DNA of 64,000 bases from Mycolicibacterium sp. TUM20985 (GCF_030295745.1 NZ_AP027291.1:2046001-2110000), one strand, 5' to 3'. Positions 1 to 9,115 are shown, numbered from the stretch's first letter. Notes: generated by a model not told the origin, from the sequence alone. Numbers and translations: made by a program.

Positions 1-289
1 ACAGTCGGCCTTCCTGCATCCCGGCCACACACCGGGGGAATTCCTCGAGGCGTTCGGCGACGGTGGCGATGGTCTCCGCGTTGGCCGGGGTCACTCCGGT
101 CTTCCACGCCACCAACGCCGGGACCGAGCGGCACCCGGTGGCACCCCACAACTCGTCACGGTGTATTTCGGCCACGATCTCCACGATCCGGCCGTCGATC
201 GCATTGCGCTGACCGGTCAACTCCGCCAACTCCTCGAACAACACCTCCAACCGCTCACAGGGAGCGAGAACGGGTGCGGTCGACGACAT
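1..289 (-). CDS. DUF222 / 13E12-repeat family protein, N-terminal part (cut by window edge)
   Basis: Reading leftward from ATG at 287-289, an open frame runs off the window edge after 96 codons. It starts MSSTAPVLAPCERLEVLFEE and contains LTGQRNAIDGRIVEIVAEI and ATGCRSVPALVAWKTGV, which is the pattern of the N-terminal DUF222 region of mycobacterial 13E12-repeat proteins. Family members usually carry a C-terminal HNH nuclease motif, which would lie outside this window. These genes are multicopy in mycobacteria and their function is unproven; some copies are linked to phage-like elements or SOS control. The gene is divergent from tldD. A 10-bp palindrome ATGACGTCAT overlaps its start codon, but no LexA-type box is visible. 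Confidence 0.85.
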   Translation of the reverse strand, partial: MSSTAPVLAPCERLEVLFEELAELTGQRNAIDGRIVEIVAEIHRDELWGATGCRSVPALVAWKTGVTPANAETIATVAERLEEFPRCVAGMQEGRL

Positions 290-454
290 GACGTCATCAT
301 CACAGAGGGGTACGACAAGCATCCTCGCGCTGATCGGCGATCTCGCGTGGACCAGAGGCACACCCTCGAGTCATTGGCGCAATGGTCTGGCCTCAGGCCG
401 CGACGCCGGCCCGGCAGACGGGTCGCGTCATCACGGTGCCACTACGGTAGAGCC

Positions 455-1978
455 GTGACAGCGCGCCGACGTGTCGATGCCGATTTTCTCGAGTTGCCGC
501 GGCATCAGCTTGCCGACGCCGCGCTGACGGCGGCCACGTCCGCCGGCGCCAGCTACGCGGACCTACGCATTCACCGCATCACCACCGAGATGATCCAGCT
601 GCGCGACGGTGAGTTGGAGACGTCGGTGGTCAGCCGGGAGGTCGGCCTCGCGGTCCGCGTCATCGTGGACGGCACCTGGGGTTTTGCCTCGCACGCCGAG
701 CTGGACCCCGTGGTCGCCGCGGAGACGGCGCATCGCGCGGTACGGGTCGCCGCCACGCTGGCCCCGTTGAATGCCGAACGCATCGAGCTCGCGCCGGAGC
801 CGGTGTATTCCGACGTCACCTGGGTATCGGACTACGCCGTCGACCCGTTCGACGTCCCGACCGCCGACAAGATCGGTGCGCTCGACGAGTACTCGGGTCG
901 GTTGCTCGCTGCCGACGGGGTCGACCACGTGTCCGCGGGCCTGTACGCCGTGAAGGAGCAGACGTTCTACGCCGACACGTTCGGCTCATCGATCACCCAG
1001 CAGCGGGTCCGCCTGCAACCCACGTTCGAGGCGGTCGCCGTCGACCCGGCAGCGGGCACGTTCGAGAGCATGCGCACCCTGGCACCGCCAATGGCGCGAG
1101 GCTGGGAGTTCGTGGCGGGCAACGAGGTCTGGGACTGGTCGACCGAATTGGCCGGCCTACCGTCGCTGCTGGCGGAGAAGACCAAGGCGCCGAGCGTGGT
1201 CGCCGGTCCCACCGATCTGGTGATCGATCCGTCCAACCTGTGGCTCACCATCCACGAGTCCATCGGCCATGCCACCGAGTACGACAGGGCGATCGGGTAC
1301 GAGGCCGCCTATGCCGGAACGTCATTCGCCACGCCGGACAAACTCGGTGTCATGCAGTACGGGTCGTCAGTGATGAACGTGACCGCCGACCGCACCGTCG
1401 AGCACGGACTGGCGACGATCGGGTTCGACGACGAGGGCGTGCGCGCGCAGAGCTGGGATCTGGTGCGCGACGGCGTCTTCGTCGGCTATCAGCTCGACCG
1501 GGTGTTCGCTCCTCGGCTCGGTCTGGCCCGGTCGAATGGCTGCTCGTATGCGGACTCGCCGCACCACGTGCCGATTCAGCGGATGGCGAACGTGTCCTTG
1601 CAGCCGGCTGCCGAGGACGTCAGTACCGACGACTTGATCGCGCGCGTGCAGGACGGGATCTACGTGGTCGGCGACAAGTCGTGGTCGATCGACATGCAGC
1701 GGTACAACTTTCAGTTCACCGGTCAACGGTTCTTCCGGATCCGCGACGGGCGGCTCGACGGGCAGCTCCGCGACGTCGCCTATCAGGCCGTCACGACGGA
1801 CTTCTGGGGGGCCATGGAAGCGGTCGGCGGCGCGTCGACATGGCGGCTGGGCGGAGCGTTCAACTGTGGTAAGGCGCAGCCAGGCCAGGTCGCGGCCGTG
1901 AGCCACGGCTGCCCCTCGGCGCTGTTCCGCGGGATCAACGTATTGAACACCCGGGAAGAGGCGGGGGGATCGAGATGA
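455..1978 (+). CDS. tldD: TldD-family metalloprotease subunit
   Basis: This is a 507-residue protein from GTG. TldD works with TldE as a heterodimeric metalloprotease that degrades or matures modified or unfolded peptides (known from the microcin B17 system). The HExxxH zinc motif is present as HESIGH at residues 267-272 within TIHESIGHATEYD. The GTG start at 455 is chosen because the protein begins to look TldD-like (ADFLELPRHQLADAAL) just after it. The open frame continues upstream to 161 but that extension is basic and non-homologous in appearance. It overlaps tldE by ATGA, which implies translational coupling and equal production of the two subunits. Length is close to the roughly 500 residues usual for the actinobacterial family. 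Confidence 0.93.
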   Translation: MTARRRVDADFLELPRHQLADAALTAATSAGASYADLRIHRITTEMIQLRDGELETSVVSREVGLAVRVIVDGTWGFASHAELDPVVAAETAHRAVRVAATLAPLNAERIELAPEPVYSDVTWVSDYAVDPFDVPTADKIGALDEYSGRLLAADGVDHVSAGLYAVKEQTFYADTFGSSITQQRVRLQPTFEAVAVDPAAGTFESMRTLAPPMARGWEFVAGNEVWDWSTELAGLPSLLAEKTKAPSVVAGPTDLVIDPSNLWLTIHESIGHATEYDRAIGYEAAYAGTSFATPDKLGVMQYGSSVMNVTADRTVEHGLATIGFDDEGVRAQSWDLVRDGVFVGYQLDRVFAPRLGLARSNGCSYADSPHHVPIQRMANVSLQPAAEDVSTDDLIARVQDGIYVVGDKSWSIDMQRYNFQFTGQRFFRIRDGRLDGQLRDVAYQAVTTDFWGAMEAVGGASTWRLGGAFNCGKAQPGQVAAVSHGCPSALFRGINVLNTREEAGGSR

Positions 1979-3345
1979 TCGCCGCGTCGGACGTCGCCGG
2001 ACTGGTGCTCGCCGAGGCCGCCCGCCGCGGGATGGCCGACGAGACCATCGTCGTGGTCACGGACCGCTCCACGGCGTCACTGCGGTGGGCGGGTAACTCG
2101 ATGACCACGAACGGTGAGTCGCTCGGTCGGGACACGACGGTGATTTCGATTGTCCGCCAAGGCACTGGTGCACACGTGGGTTCGGTGAAGTCCAGCGAGG
2201 TCGATCCGTCGGCGATCGCCGGCCTGGTGGCGGCATCGCAGGACGCGGCGCGCTCGGCGCCGGAAGCCCGCGACGCGGCGCCGATGCTGGCCGGCGACGA
2301 GACTCCCTACGACTGGGATGCGCCGGTGCCCGAGACGGCCGCCGACGTCTTCGCGAGTGTCGCGAAGACGCTGGCGAGGGGCTTTCGCGGCGCGGACCGC
2401 CTGTACGGCTTCGCCCGTCATGAAGTGGAGACGACGTTCGTCGCCACGTCCAGCGGACTGCGTCGGCGCTACACCCAACCGACTGGATCGGTGGAGATCA
2501 ACGCCAAGCGCCGCGGTGCCAGCGCCTGGGTGGGCGTCGGTACGCCTGACTTCGCCGACGTACCAACCGATTCCATGCTCGAGCAGCTGTCCACCCGGTT
2601 GGATTGGGCCGACCGGACCGTCGAACTGCCCGCCGGCCGCTACGAGACGCTGATGCCGCCGTCGACGGTGGCCGACATGATGATCTACCTCAGCTGGACC
2701 ATGGATGGCCGTGGGGCCCAGGAGGGCCGCACTGCACTGTCGGCGCCGGGCGGCACGCGGGTGGGGGAGAAGCTCACCGATCTGGGTTTGACCTTGTACT
2801 CCGATCCGACGGCGACGGGTCTGGAGTGCGCTCCGTTCGTGGCGGCGACGAGTTCCTCCGAGCGGGCGTCGGTGTTCGACAACGGGATGGACGTCGACCG
2901 GGTGGAGTGGATCCGCGACGGGACGATCAACGCGCTCGCCTACCCCCGTGCGGCGGCGGCGGAGTTCGGCGTGCCCGTGGCCGTCCCGGCGGACAACATG
3001 TTGATGACGGGCGGTTGGGCGAGTCTGCCGGACATGATCCGGCGCACCGAGCGTGGGCTCTTGCTGACCACCCTGTGGTACATCCGCGAAGTCGACCCGA
3101 CCGTGCTGTTGCTGACCGGTCTGACGCGCGACGGCGTCTATCTGATCGAGGATGGCCAGGTTACGGGCGCGGTCAACAACTTTCGCTTCAACGAGAGCCC
3201 ACTGGATCTCCTGCGCCGGGCCACCGAGGCGGGGGTCAGCGAGACCACGCTGCCCAGGGAGTGGGGCGACTGGGCGACCCGCGCGAAGATGCCGTCCTTG
3301 CGCATCCCCGACTTCCACATGTCCTCGGTGAGTCAGGCGCAGTAG
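1975..3345 (+). CDS. tldE: TldE/PmbA-family protein, partner of TldD
   Basis: This is a 456-residue protein whose ATG overlaps the tldD stop. TldE/PmbA proteins share the TldD fold but lack the zinc-binding HExxxH; none is found here, as expected for the non-catalytic partner. Features resembling the family include RRGMADETIVVVTDRSTASLRW near the N terminus and EDGQVTGAVNNFRFNESPLD near the C terminus, the latter a recurrent C-terminal family motif. The gene order tldD-tldE is the usual one in mycobacteria. Nothing in the pair indicates a specific substrate, and no modified-peptide biosynthesis genes lie beside it in this window. Confidence 0.92.
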   Translation: MIAASDVAGLVLAEAARRGMADETIVVVTDRSTASLRWAGNSMTTNGESLGRDTTVISIVRQGTGAHVGSVKSSEVDPSAIAGLVAASQDAARSAPEARDAAPMLAGDETPYDWDAPVPETAADVFASVAKTLARGFRGADRLYGFARHEVETTFVATSSGLRRRYTQPTGSVEINAKRRGASAWVGVGTPDFADVPTDSMLEQLSTRLDWADRTVELPAGRYETLMPPSTVADMMIYLSWTMDGRGAQEGRTALSAPGGTRVGEKLTDLGLTLYSDPTATGLECAPFVAATSSSERASVFDNGMDVDRVEWIRDGTINALAYPRAAAAEFGVPVAVPADNMLMTGGWASLPDMIRRTERGLLLTTLWYIREVDPTVLLLTGLTRDGVYLIEDGQVTGAVNNFRFNESPLDLLRRATEAGVSETTLPREWGDWATRAKMPSLRIPDFHMSSVSQAQ

Positions 3346-3378
3346 ACGCTGCGTCGGGGGCACACCATAATCTCGGTC

Positions 3379-4203
3379 ATGGACGACGATCGGTTGTACG
3401 GCCTGTTGACCCGGTTGATGGCGCTCTCGCCCGAAGGTGATGCCGGCCGCAATGCGCTGGTGCGCGAGGTGTGTGCCCGTGCCGTCTCGTTGCCACCCCT
3501 GCAGGCCCAGGGGGAGGCGGACGACGACCCGTTGCTGGCCGAGTTCGCCGAGCAGTTCGCCGTCGACGTGTCGGTGATCAGCCCCGAGCAGCGGGCGGTG
3601 TTCATGGCAGCGTTGGGCCGCAAGGCCTTTCAGATGACGGTGTTGATCTTCATCGCCGACTTCGTCCCTCGAGTGAGGGCCGGTCTGACGGCGCTGGGCT
3701 TCGCGCCGGTGGTCGACCCGGTCGTCTGGGACCGCGACACGGATCCCGTGGATCTGCTGCTCAACCATTTCGCAGCGACCGTCGGTGCACTGCGAGAGCT
3801 GGACCCCGTCACGACCGAGGTGGTCCGACTGCGCGGCGCCGTGCAGCACAACTGCCGGCTGTGCAAGTCGCTGCGCGAGGGTGCGGCACTCGACGCGGGC
3901 GGGACCGAGTCGTTGTACGACGACATCGAGCACTACGAGTCGTCGACGCTGCTCGACGAACGGCACAAGGCCGCACTGCGCTACGTCGACGCGTTGATCT
4001 GGTCACCGTCGACGATCGACGCCGACGTCGTGGCCGGGATGCGGGAACACTTCTCCGATGACGAGGCCATGGAGATCACCCTCGACGTGATGCGCAACGC
4101 CGCCAACAAGATTGCCGTGGCACTCGGCGGTGACGCGCCGCGCGTCGAGGAGGGCACCGAGCGGTACCTGCTGGGCGTCGATGGGCAGCCTGTCTACAGC
4201 TGA
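3379..4203 (+). CDS. Carboxymuconolactone decarboxylase / AhpD-like protein
   Basis: This 274-residue soluble protein has an AhpD-like CxxC at residues 159-162 in VQHNCRLCKSLREGA, followed by DERHKAALRYVDAL and a C-terminal helical stretch VMRNAANKIAVALGG. In the carboxymuconolactone decarboxylase superfamily the CxxC proteins are typically thiol-dependent peroxidase or disulfide partners, whereas true decarboxylases lack it. The N-terminal 110 residues are an extension relative to a minimal AhpD domain. It lies 33 nt after tldE in the same direction and may be cotranscribed. The precise substrate is unknown. Confidence 0.75.
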   Translation: MDDDRLYGLLTRLMALSPEGDAGRNALVREVCARAVSLPPLQAQGEADDDPLLAEFAEQFAVDVSVISPEQRAVFMAALGRKAFQMTVLIFIADFVPRVRAGLTALGFAPVVDPVVWDRDTDPVDLLLNHFAATVGALRELDPVTTEVVRLRGAVQHNCRLCKSLREGAALDAGGTESLYDDIEHYESSTLLDERHKAALRYVDALIWSPSTIDADVVAGMREHFSDDEAMEITLDVMRNAANKIAVALGGDAPRVEEGTERYLLGVDGQPVYS

Positions 4204-4206
4204 GGG

Positions 4207-4935
4207 CTAGTTCCGCAAGACCCGTTGCTTGGCGGCGGCGAACTCGCCGTCGGTGAGCGCGCCCCGTTGGTGCATGTCGTCGAGTTGCCGAAGCTGCTCG
4301 GCGATCGTGGGATCTGGCCGGGTCGGCTCTGGTGCCGCGGGTGCGTCGACCGTCTCGAAGTGCATCGGGTCGCGCGGATCGACGCGCAGCTCGAATACTG
4401 CGCCCGGCACGGGGATCTCGCCGAGCATGAAGGTGCCAGAGTAGTCCGCCTCGTAGGGCGGGGCGCCGTCGGAGCGCTCGATGTGCAGCGTCATCGTCCG
4501 ACGGATGTAGACGTCGTTGATGACGGTGTTCATCAGGGGTGTCTTGACCTCGAGCACGGTTCCAGCCGCTGGAATTCCATTGTGCAGCAGCGCCTCACTG
4601 CGTTCGATTCGCGAGTAGAACCACATGGCATAGGCGCCGACGACGATCAGGACCGCCGCGGGTGACCACGGCGCGACGGGGACGCTCCAGTCCGCGACGA
4701 AGGGCATCGTCGAGGCGAGGAACCAGCCGCCGATCCCGTTGCGCGAGGCCTTGCGGGTGGCCACGATGAACACGCCCAGCTGGAGCACGTAGCCGACGAT
4801 CCAGATGGCGATGGCGGGCCCGATGATCGAGGTGTCCGGGTCCGCGTCGCGGAACGCGAAGTAGACGACCCACGCCGGCGCGACGAGCAAGACGCACCAT
4901 GCCGTCAACAACCCGGCGATCAACGGCTTGTTCAC
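4207..4935 (-). CDS. Membrane protein with C-terminal SHOCT domain
   Basis: Read from GTG at 4935, the product is 242 residues starting MNKPLIAGLLTAWCVLL. Four hydrophobic segments occupy roughly residues 5-30, 40-60, 72-90 and 93-112. A soluble beta-rich region with TVLEVKTPLMNTVINDVYI follows, then a typical short SHOCT helix pair at the end (AEQLRQLDDMHQRGALTDGEF). SHOCT domains are oligomerisation modules common at the C terminus of actinobacterial membrane proteins. The same frame continues upstream, but that part is only the shadow of the neighbouring membrane gene. It ends 3 nt from the convergent AhpD-like gene. Function unknown. Confidence 0.8.
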   Translation of the reverse strand: MNKPLIAGLLTAWCVLLVAPAWVVYFAFRDADPDTSIIGPAIAIWIVGYVLQLGVFIVATRKASRNGIGGWFLASTMPFVADWSVPVAPWSPAAVLIVVGAYAMWFYSRIERSEALLHNGIPAAGTVLEVKTPLMNTVINDVYIRRTMTLHIERSDGAPPYEADYSGTFMLGEIPVPGAVFELRVDPRDPMHFETVDAPAAPEPTRPDPTIAEQLRQLDDMHQRGALTDGEFAAAKQRVLRN

Positions 4936-4943
4936 AGCGGCGG

Positions 4944-5318
4944 CTATGAGACCTTCTTCTTCAGGATCAGCATCGGCAACAACAGCGTCGCGATCGCGGT
5001 GACCAGCCAGACGACCACCGTCGCGGCCACCCACGAGCCGATGCCGCGGATGGTCAGGCCATCGGTGAGCACGGACGCCAGGATCAGCGCCGCCAGGGTG
5101 GAGACCAGGCCGATGCCGCCGAGGAACGCCGACGCGTAGCGGCTGGCCATCTTCAGGAAGAAGGGGGCCAGGATCGCCTGCGCCACCGTGAAGATGACGA
5201 CCGCGATGATGAAGCCGAGCGGGCGGATGGACACGCCGGGCACCAGCCACGACGCCACCAGCAGGCCGATCGCCGACGAGCCGAGGAAGACCACCATGCG
5301 CAGCAGGAAGCGGATCAC
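4944..5318 (-). CDS. Small four-helix membrane protein (phage-holin-family-like)
   Basis: This 124-residue protein is almost entirely hydrophobic. It has four predicted membrane segments (about residues 5-28, 32-54, 62-82 and 90-118) and a basic tail LKKKVS. It resembles the small membrane proteins annotated in mycobacteria as phage holin family or mycobacterial 4-TM proteins. The name reflects fold similarity, not evidence of lysis activity. It lies 8 nt upstream of the SHOCT membrane protein gene on the same strand, so the two probably form an operon. Confidence 0.7.
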   Translation of the reverse strand: MIRFLLRMVVFLGSSAIGLLVASWLVPGVSIRPLGFIIAVVIFTVAQAILAPFFLKMASRYASAFLGGIGLVSTLAALILASVLTDGLTIRGIGSWVAATVVVWLVTAIATLLLPMLILKKKVS

Positions 5319-5423
5319 GGTCGGAGCCTAGTGCGCCAAGATCGATCGTGATCGGCGTTCGGATATCGCCGGTGAGCGGTCCTGAGGGCCTGTGCGACCA
5401 TGGTGTCCGCGCACGCGCGCCAG

Positions 5424-5497
5424 GGGGCGGTAGCTCAGTTGGTTAGAGCCGCGGACTCATAATCCGTTGGTCCTGGGTTCAAGTCCCAGTCGCCCTA
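5424..5497 (+). tRNA. tRNA with CAU anticodon (Met, or Ile2 if lysidine-modified)
   Basis: The 74 nt fold into a complete cloverleaf. The acceptor GGGGCGG pairs with TCGCCCT (two G-U pairs), the D stem is GCTC/GAGC, the anticodon stem GCGGA/TCCGT carries loop CTCATAA, and the T arm is CTGGG-TTCAAGT-CCCAG. The anticodon is CAT. Sequence alone cannot decide between elongator methionine and the AUA-reading isoleucine species; methionine is the default call. No CCA is encoded. No integrase or repeated 3' end is seen beside it. Confidence 0.93.
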
Positions 5498-5696
5498 CGT
5501 CAGAGGTGTACTGGTGTGGGTGATGCTTTGTCGCCGACGCCTGAGAGATAACCCCGTGTCGACCGAATATCGACCCCCTGCGACTGATCCTCGGCTAACG
5601 AGCCTCGCGAAGACGTCCCCGATCAGCGGCCGTGATTGCCGAACCTCGTTACAATCGACCGCTGGTCATGGGGAAGTGTGGGGAGGACTCCGGACG

Positions 5697-7085
5697 ATGT
5701 CCGAGGTGGGGACGACCGCCGAGCACGGCGAACTGGAACGTCTCATGGCGCTAGCTTCCTTCGCAATCCTCGATACCCCACCCGAGGCATCTTTCGACGA
5801 TTTGACGTCACTGGCCGCGGACGTGTGCGGGACACAGTTCGCCTTGGTGAGCCTGGTTGACGCCGAACGGCAGTGGTTCAAGTCGCGCTACGGTCTGACG
5901 CTGACGGAGACGCCGCGGGAGCATTCATTTTGCGCGCATGCCCTCGGCGGCACGGACATCTTGGTAGTTGCCGACACCCACCGTGATCAGCGATTCGCCA
6001 CCAATCCGCTGGTGACTGGCGAACCACACCTGCGCTTCTACGCGGGAGCACCCCTATCCACGGCGGACGGCCACGTCCTGGGGACATTGTGCGTGCTCGA
6101 CACCGAACCCAGGGCGCTGTCGGACCTTCAGCTCACGCACCTGCGCATCCTGTCTGCCCAGGTCGTCAGTCAATTGGAGATTCGCAGGCAGTCCCGACAG
6201 CTGGCCCAGGAAGTGACGGCGCGGCTCGCCGCGCACGCCGCGCTACGTGAGCAGGAACGGATGCTCGACGGCGTCCTGCAACACGCCGACGTGCTCATCT
6301 TCGCCAAGGACCTCGACGGACGGTTCGTCATGACCAACCCCGCCTTCGACCGCGCCATTCAGGTCGCGGGCGGGCCCATCGGACGCACCGATCACGATCT
6401 CTTCGGTACCGAGCTCGCCGAGGTGTACCGCAGCAACGACAAGCTGATGCTCGCCAGTGGCGAAAGGCAGGTGTTCAGCGAGGACATCGACCACCCCGAC
6501 GGAACCAGCCACACGTACAGGTGCACCCGGTTCCCGCTCGTCGACGACGACGGCACCGTCATGGGAATCGGTGGGGTATCGACTGACATCACCGAACTCG
6601 CGGCAGCACGGGCTGCGCTCGAGCGCTCCGCCTCCACTGATCCACTCACCGGATTACTCAACCGTCGCGCGTGGGACGTCCGACTGGGTGAGTTGGTCGA
6701 CGATGCCCGTCGTACCGGCGCTCCACTGGTGATCGCGGTCATCGACCTGGACAACTTCAAGGCCTACAACGACGCCCGCGGCCACAACGTCGGCGACGCA
6801 CTGCTGGAACGCTTTGCGACAACGGCACTTTCCATCGTGCGAAGCAACGACGTCTTCGCAAGATGGGGTGGTGAGGACTTCATTCTCGCGCTCCCCAACA
6901 CCACATCAAAGAGCGCCGAGGCGATCCTGCAACGGGTCATGTGCAGCCTGCCCGACCTCCAGACGTGCTCCATCGGCTATGCCACCTGGGACGGGGCCGC
7001 GTCGCTCAAGGACACCATTACCCGTGCAGACGCTGCGCTGTACCAAGCGAAGGGGCTCGGCCGCAATCAGATCGTTCGCGCTTGA
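5697..7085 (+). CDS. GAF-PAS-GGDEF diguanylate cyclase
   Basis: This is a 462-residue protein. A GAF domain spans about residues 10-165 (FDDLTSLAADVCGTQFALVSLVD), a PAS domain about 180-300 (VLIFAKDLDGRFVMTNPAF), and a GGDEF domain the rest (STDPLTGLLNRRAWD). The active-site motif reads GGEDF at 391-395 instead of GGDEF/GGEEF. An RxxD product-inhibition site (RSND, 382-385) sits the canonical five residues before it. It probably makes cyclic di-GMP in response to ligand or redox sensing by GAF/PAS, but the E-to-D change at the fourth motif position makes activity less than certain. ATG 5697 is chosen because GGAGG lies about 10 nt upstream and the GAF fold starts soon after. Confidence 0.88.
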   Translation: MSEVGTTAEHGELERLMALASFAILDTPPEASFDDLTSLAADVCGTQFALVSLVDAERQWFKSRYGLTLTETPREHSFCAHALGGTDILVVADTHRDQRFATNPLVTGEPHLRFYAGAPLSTADGHVLGTLCVLDTEPRALSDLQLTHLRILSAQVVSQLEIRRQSRQLAQEVTARLAAHAALREQERMLDGVLQHADVLIFAKDLDGRFVMTNPAFDRAIQVAGGPIGRTDHDLFGTELAEVYRSNDKLMLASGERQVFSEDIDHPDGTSHTYRCTRFPLVDDDGTVMGIGGVSTDITELAAARAALERSASTDPLTGLLNRRAWDVRLGELVDDARRTGAPLVIAVIDLDNFKAYNDARGHNVGDALLERFATTALSIVRSNDVFARWGGEDFILALPNTTSKSAEAILQRVMCSLPDLQTCSIGYATWDGAASLKDTITRADAALYQAKGLGRNQIVRA

Positions 7086-7153
7086 CCCTTGCCGGGCATG
7101 AACGCCGGTCTGCTTGTGACGATGTCGGACACCACGTCCCGGGACTTGACCGA

Positions 7154-8152
7154 TTACTCGGTGGAGATGGTCGTGAAACGGTCGGAACTAGCTGGAACGG
7201 GTAGCCTCGCCAACGCCACCTCTGCGGCAACGAGATCTTGCGCGCCGATTCCGACGAGTTTGGTGATGGTGATGTCGGTGTCTGACGTGCGTCCAACGCT
7301 CTGGCCGCTGATCACTTCGCCCAACTCGCCGGAGATCTCCTCGAGCGAGTATTGGCCGGCGCGAATTGCTCGGTGAACGTCACCGTTGGCCGCGGTGGTC
7401 TCTCGCGCGTCAACGAAGACTCGAGCACGGCGAAGCGCTGTCGAGTCGAGTTCGCACTTGGTGGGGTCGTCGGCGCCGACGGCGGTGATGTGCAGGCCTT
7501 CGCGCAGCCACGCGCCTTGGACCAGCGGTTGACGCGCCGTCGTCGCCGTGATCAGGACGTCTGCGTCGCGGACGGTGCGCTCGACATCAGGCGAACAGCG
7601 GAGGTCGACGCCGGGTAATTCGTCGGTCAGGCGGGACTTGAGCAGCTCGGCCTTGTGCCGGCTGCGGGCCCAGATCAATAGGGTCGTGAACGGGCGTTCG
7701 CGATGGAGCGCCAAGGTTTGCCAATAGGCTTGCGTGCCCGCGCCAAGCACGGCAGCTGTCGTGACGTTGGACGGCGCGAGCAACCGGGCGGCAACGGCTC
7801 CGGCGGCGGCGGTCCGGATGTCGGAGAGGTAGTGCTCGTCGTCCAGCAGAGCCAGCGTTCGCCCTGTGTGGCTGTCGAAGACCCCGACGAATCCGCCTTG
7901 GGGTTGCCCGCGTTCGGCATTGGATCGGAACCAGGGCGATACCTTGACGATGAAGATGTCGTGCCCCCGCAGCGTGCCGGTCTTGACATAGACGTCGCCG
8001 AGTTCGACGCGCTCGGCGGGAAACATCACGACCAGCCCGTTGTCGGCGAGGCTCGCGCTGGACTCCTGAAAAGCCCGCGCTACCGGCTCGATGAGATCGT
8101 CGAAGCACACGCTTGCGCGGATGTCGTCGGCACTCACGATTTGGACGTTCAT
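7154..8152 (-). CDS. Ornithine cyclodeaminase / mu-crystallin family protein
   Basis: This 332-residue protein carries a Rossmann motif AAVLGAGTQAYWQ, the SDIRTAAAGAVAARLLAP stretch and QPLVQGAWLREGLHITAVG, all typical of the ornithine cyclodeaminase/mu-crystallin family. Members include ornithine cyclodeaminase, alanine dehydrogenase, ketimine reductases and amino-acid-derived synthases, and the substrate cannot be read from sequence. It is the last gene of an arsR-phzF-OCD operon, 84 nt behind phzF. The PhzF isomerase beside it suggests a shared role with an amino-acid-like substrate; that link is inference. Confidence 0.87.
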   Translation of the reverse strand: MNVQIVSADDIRASVCFDDLIEPVARAFQESSASLADNGLVVMFPAERVELGDVYVKTGTLRGHDIFIVKVSPWFRSNAERGQPQGGFVGVFDSHTGRTLALLDDEHYLSDIRTAAAGAVAARLLAPSNVTTAAVLGAGTQAYWQTLALHRERPFTTLLIWARSRHKAELLKSRLTDELPGVDLRCSPDVERTVRDADVLITATTARQPLVQGAWLREGLHITAVGADDPTKCELDSTALRRARVFVDARETTAANGDVHRAIRAGQYSLEEISGELGEVISGQSVGRTSDTDITITKLVGIGAQDLVAAEVALARLPVPASSDRFTTISTE

Positions 8153-8236
8153 TTCAACCCCGCTTCGCCGAAGTACCGGTCGTCTGAGCGCGTGCGCACA
8201 TCGTCCGACCGGCCGGTCGCCGCCGCGAACGTTTGG

Positions 8237-9115
8237 TCATGGACGGGCCTCGATGACGCCGTGTCCGACGAAGGAGACATCGCCGCCCACCTTGATCCTC
8301 TCGACCCGGTGCCGGCTGCCCTCTGGTAGCACGCGTAATTTGCTTGGGCGGCCGGTGAATTGGCCCTGGTTCAGGATGAAGGTGACCCCGCCGCGGACAA
8401 GTCCGTGGCGCAGGCGATAGGCGCCGATCGTGCCTGCGGCGCTGCCCGTCGCCACGTCCTCAATGATTCCGTCGTTGTTCCAGTGCCGAATTTCGACGGC
8501 CGATTCGTCGAACAGGACCGCAAACTGGGCGCCAGCGCCCTGCAGCAATCCGGTGATGTCGCGTGAAATTCGGGCCCGCGACAGGGCGCCCGGCCGAACG
8601 GGCACGATCAGGTACCGAAGGCCGGTGCTGACCACTTCAATCGGCAGATCCGGGTCGAGGTCGTCCTCCGTGAGATTCAACGCACGGGCGAGCTGGGCGC
8701 AGTCATACAGTGCGCCATAGAATTCTGGGGTGCCCTGATCCAGCAGGCCGGAGTAGTCGCCGGCGTTGACCTCGGTCGTGACCTCGGCCGTCCTGCCGGG
8801 AAGCTCGAACTGCCAGCGTTGTGCGCGACCTCCCCCCGACCGGTCGTGTAGAACGGCCGCCGCCCCGATGAGCGGGTGTCCAGCAAAGGCCAACTCGCCC
8901 AACAGATCGAAGATCCTGGCACCGACGGTGCCGGGCTGGCCCCCTGGTTTGAGGAAGATGGCTTCGAAATGCCGCAACTCCTGGGTGATGCGCAACATCT
9001 GTTTGGCACTGAGGTCCCCAGCGTCGGGAAACACCGGCAGGCTGTTGCCGCCGAAGGGGGACGGGCTGAAGACATCGACGTGGCAGTAGGCGAGATTCAC
9101 CAGGGTCTCCGTCAC
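8237..9115 (-). CDS. PhzF-family isomerase/epimerase
   Basis: This is a 292-residue protein of the PhzF/DapF-like fold with two similar halves. Visible motifs are VDVFSPSPFGGNSLPVFPDA at the N terminus, RHFEAIFL with the likely catalytic Glu51 (equivalent to the PhzF active-site Glu), LAFAGHPLIGAAAVL, and DVATGSAAGTIGAYRLRHG in the second half. PhzF proper isomerises dihydro-3-hydroxyanthranilate in phenazine synthesis, but no other phenazine genes are present, so another small-molecule isomerase or epimerase role is more likely. Its ATG overlaps the stop of the ArsR-type regulator gene (ATGA), which indicates coupled expression. Confidence 0.88.
   Translation of the reverse strand: MTETLVNLAYCHVDVFSPSPFGGNSLPVFPDAGDLSAKQMLRITQELRHFEAIFLKPGGQPGTVGARIFDLLGELAFAGHPLIGAAAVLHDRSGGGRAQRWQFELPGRTAEVTTEVNAGDYSGLLDQGTPEFYGALYDCAQLARALNLTEDDLDPDLPIEVVSTGLRYLIVPVRPGALSRARISRDITGLLQGAGAQFAVLFDESAVEIRHWNNDGIIEDVATGSAAGTIGAYRLRHGLVRGGVTFILNQGQFTGRPSKLRVLPEGSRHRVERIKVGGDVSFVGHGVIEARP

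Noticed and set aside
161..454. N-terminal extension of tldD from an upstream ATG
   Set aside because: It overlaps the divergent DUF222 gene and is basic and non-homologous; the GTG at 455 fits the family length.
2077..3966. Long open frame (629 codons) antisense to tldE and the AhpD-like gene
   Set aside because: Composition is Arg/His/Gln-rich with no recognisable domain; it is the usual antisense shadow of high-GC coding DNA opposite two convincing genes.
4936..5250. Upstream extension of the SHOCT membrane protein
   Set aside because: It is the out-of-frame shadow of the neighbouring four-helix membrane protein.
5424..5497. tRNA as an attachment site for an island
   Set aside because: No repeated tRNA 3' end or integrase gene is visible nearby.
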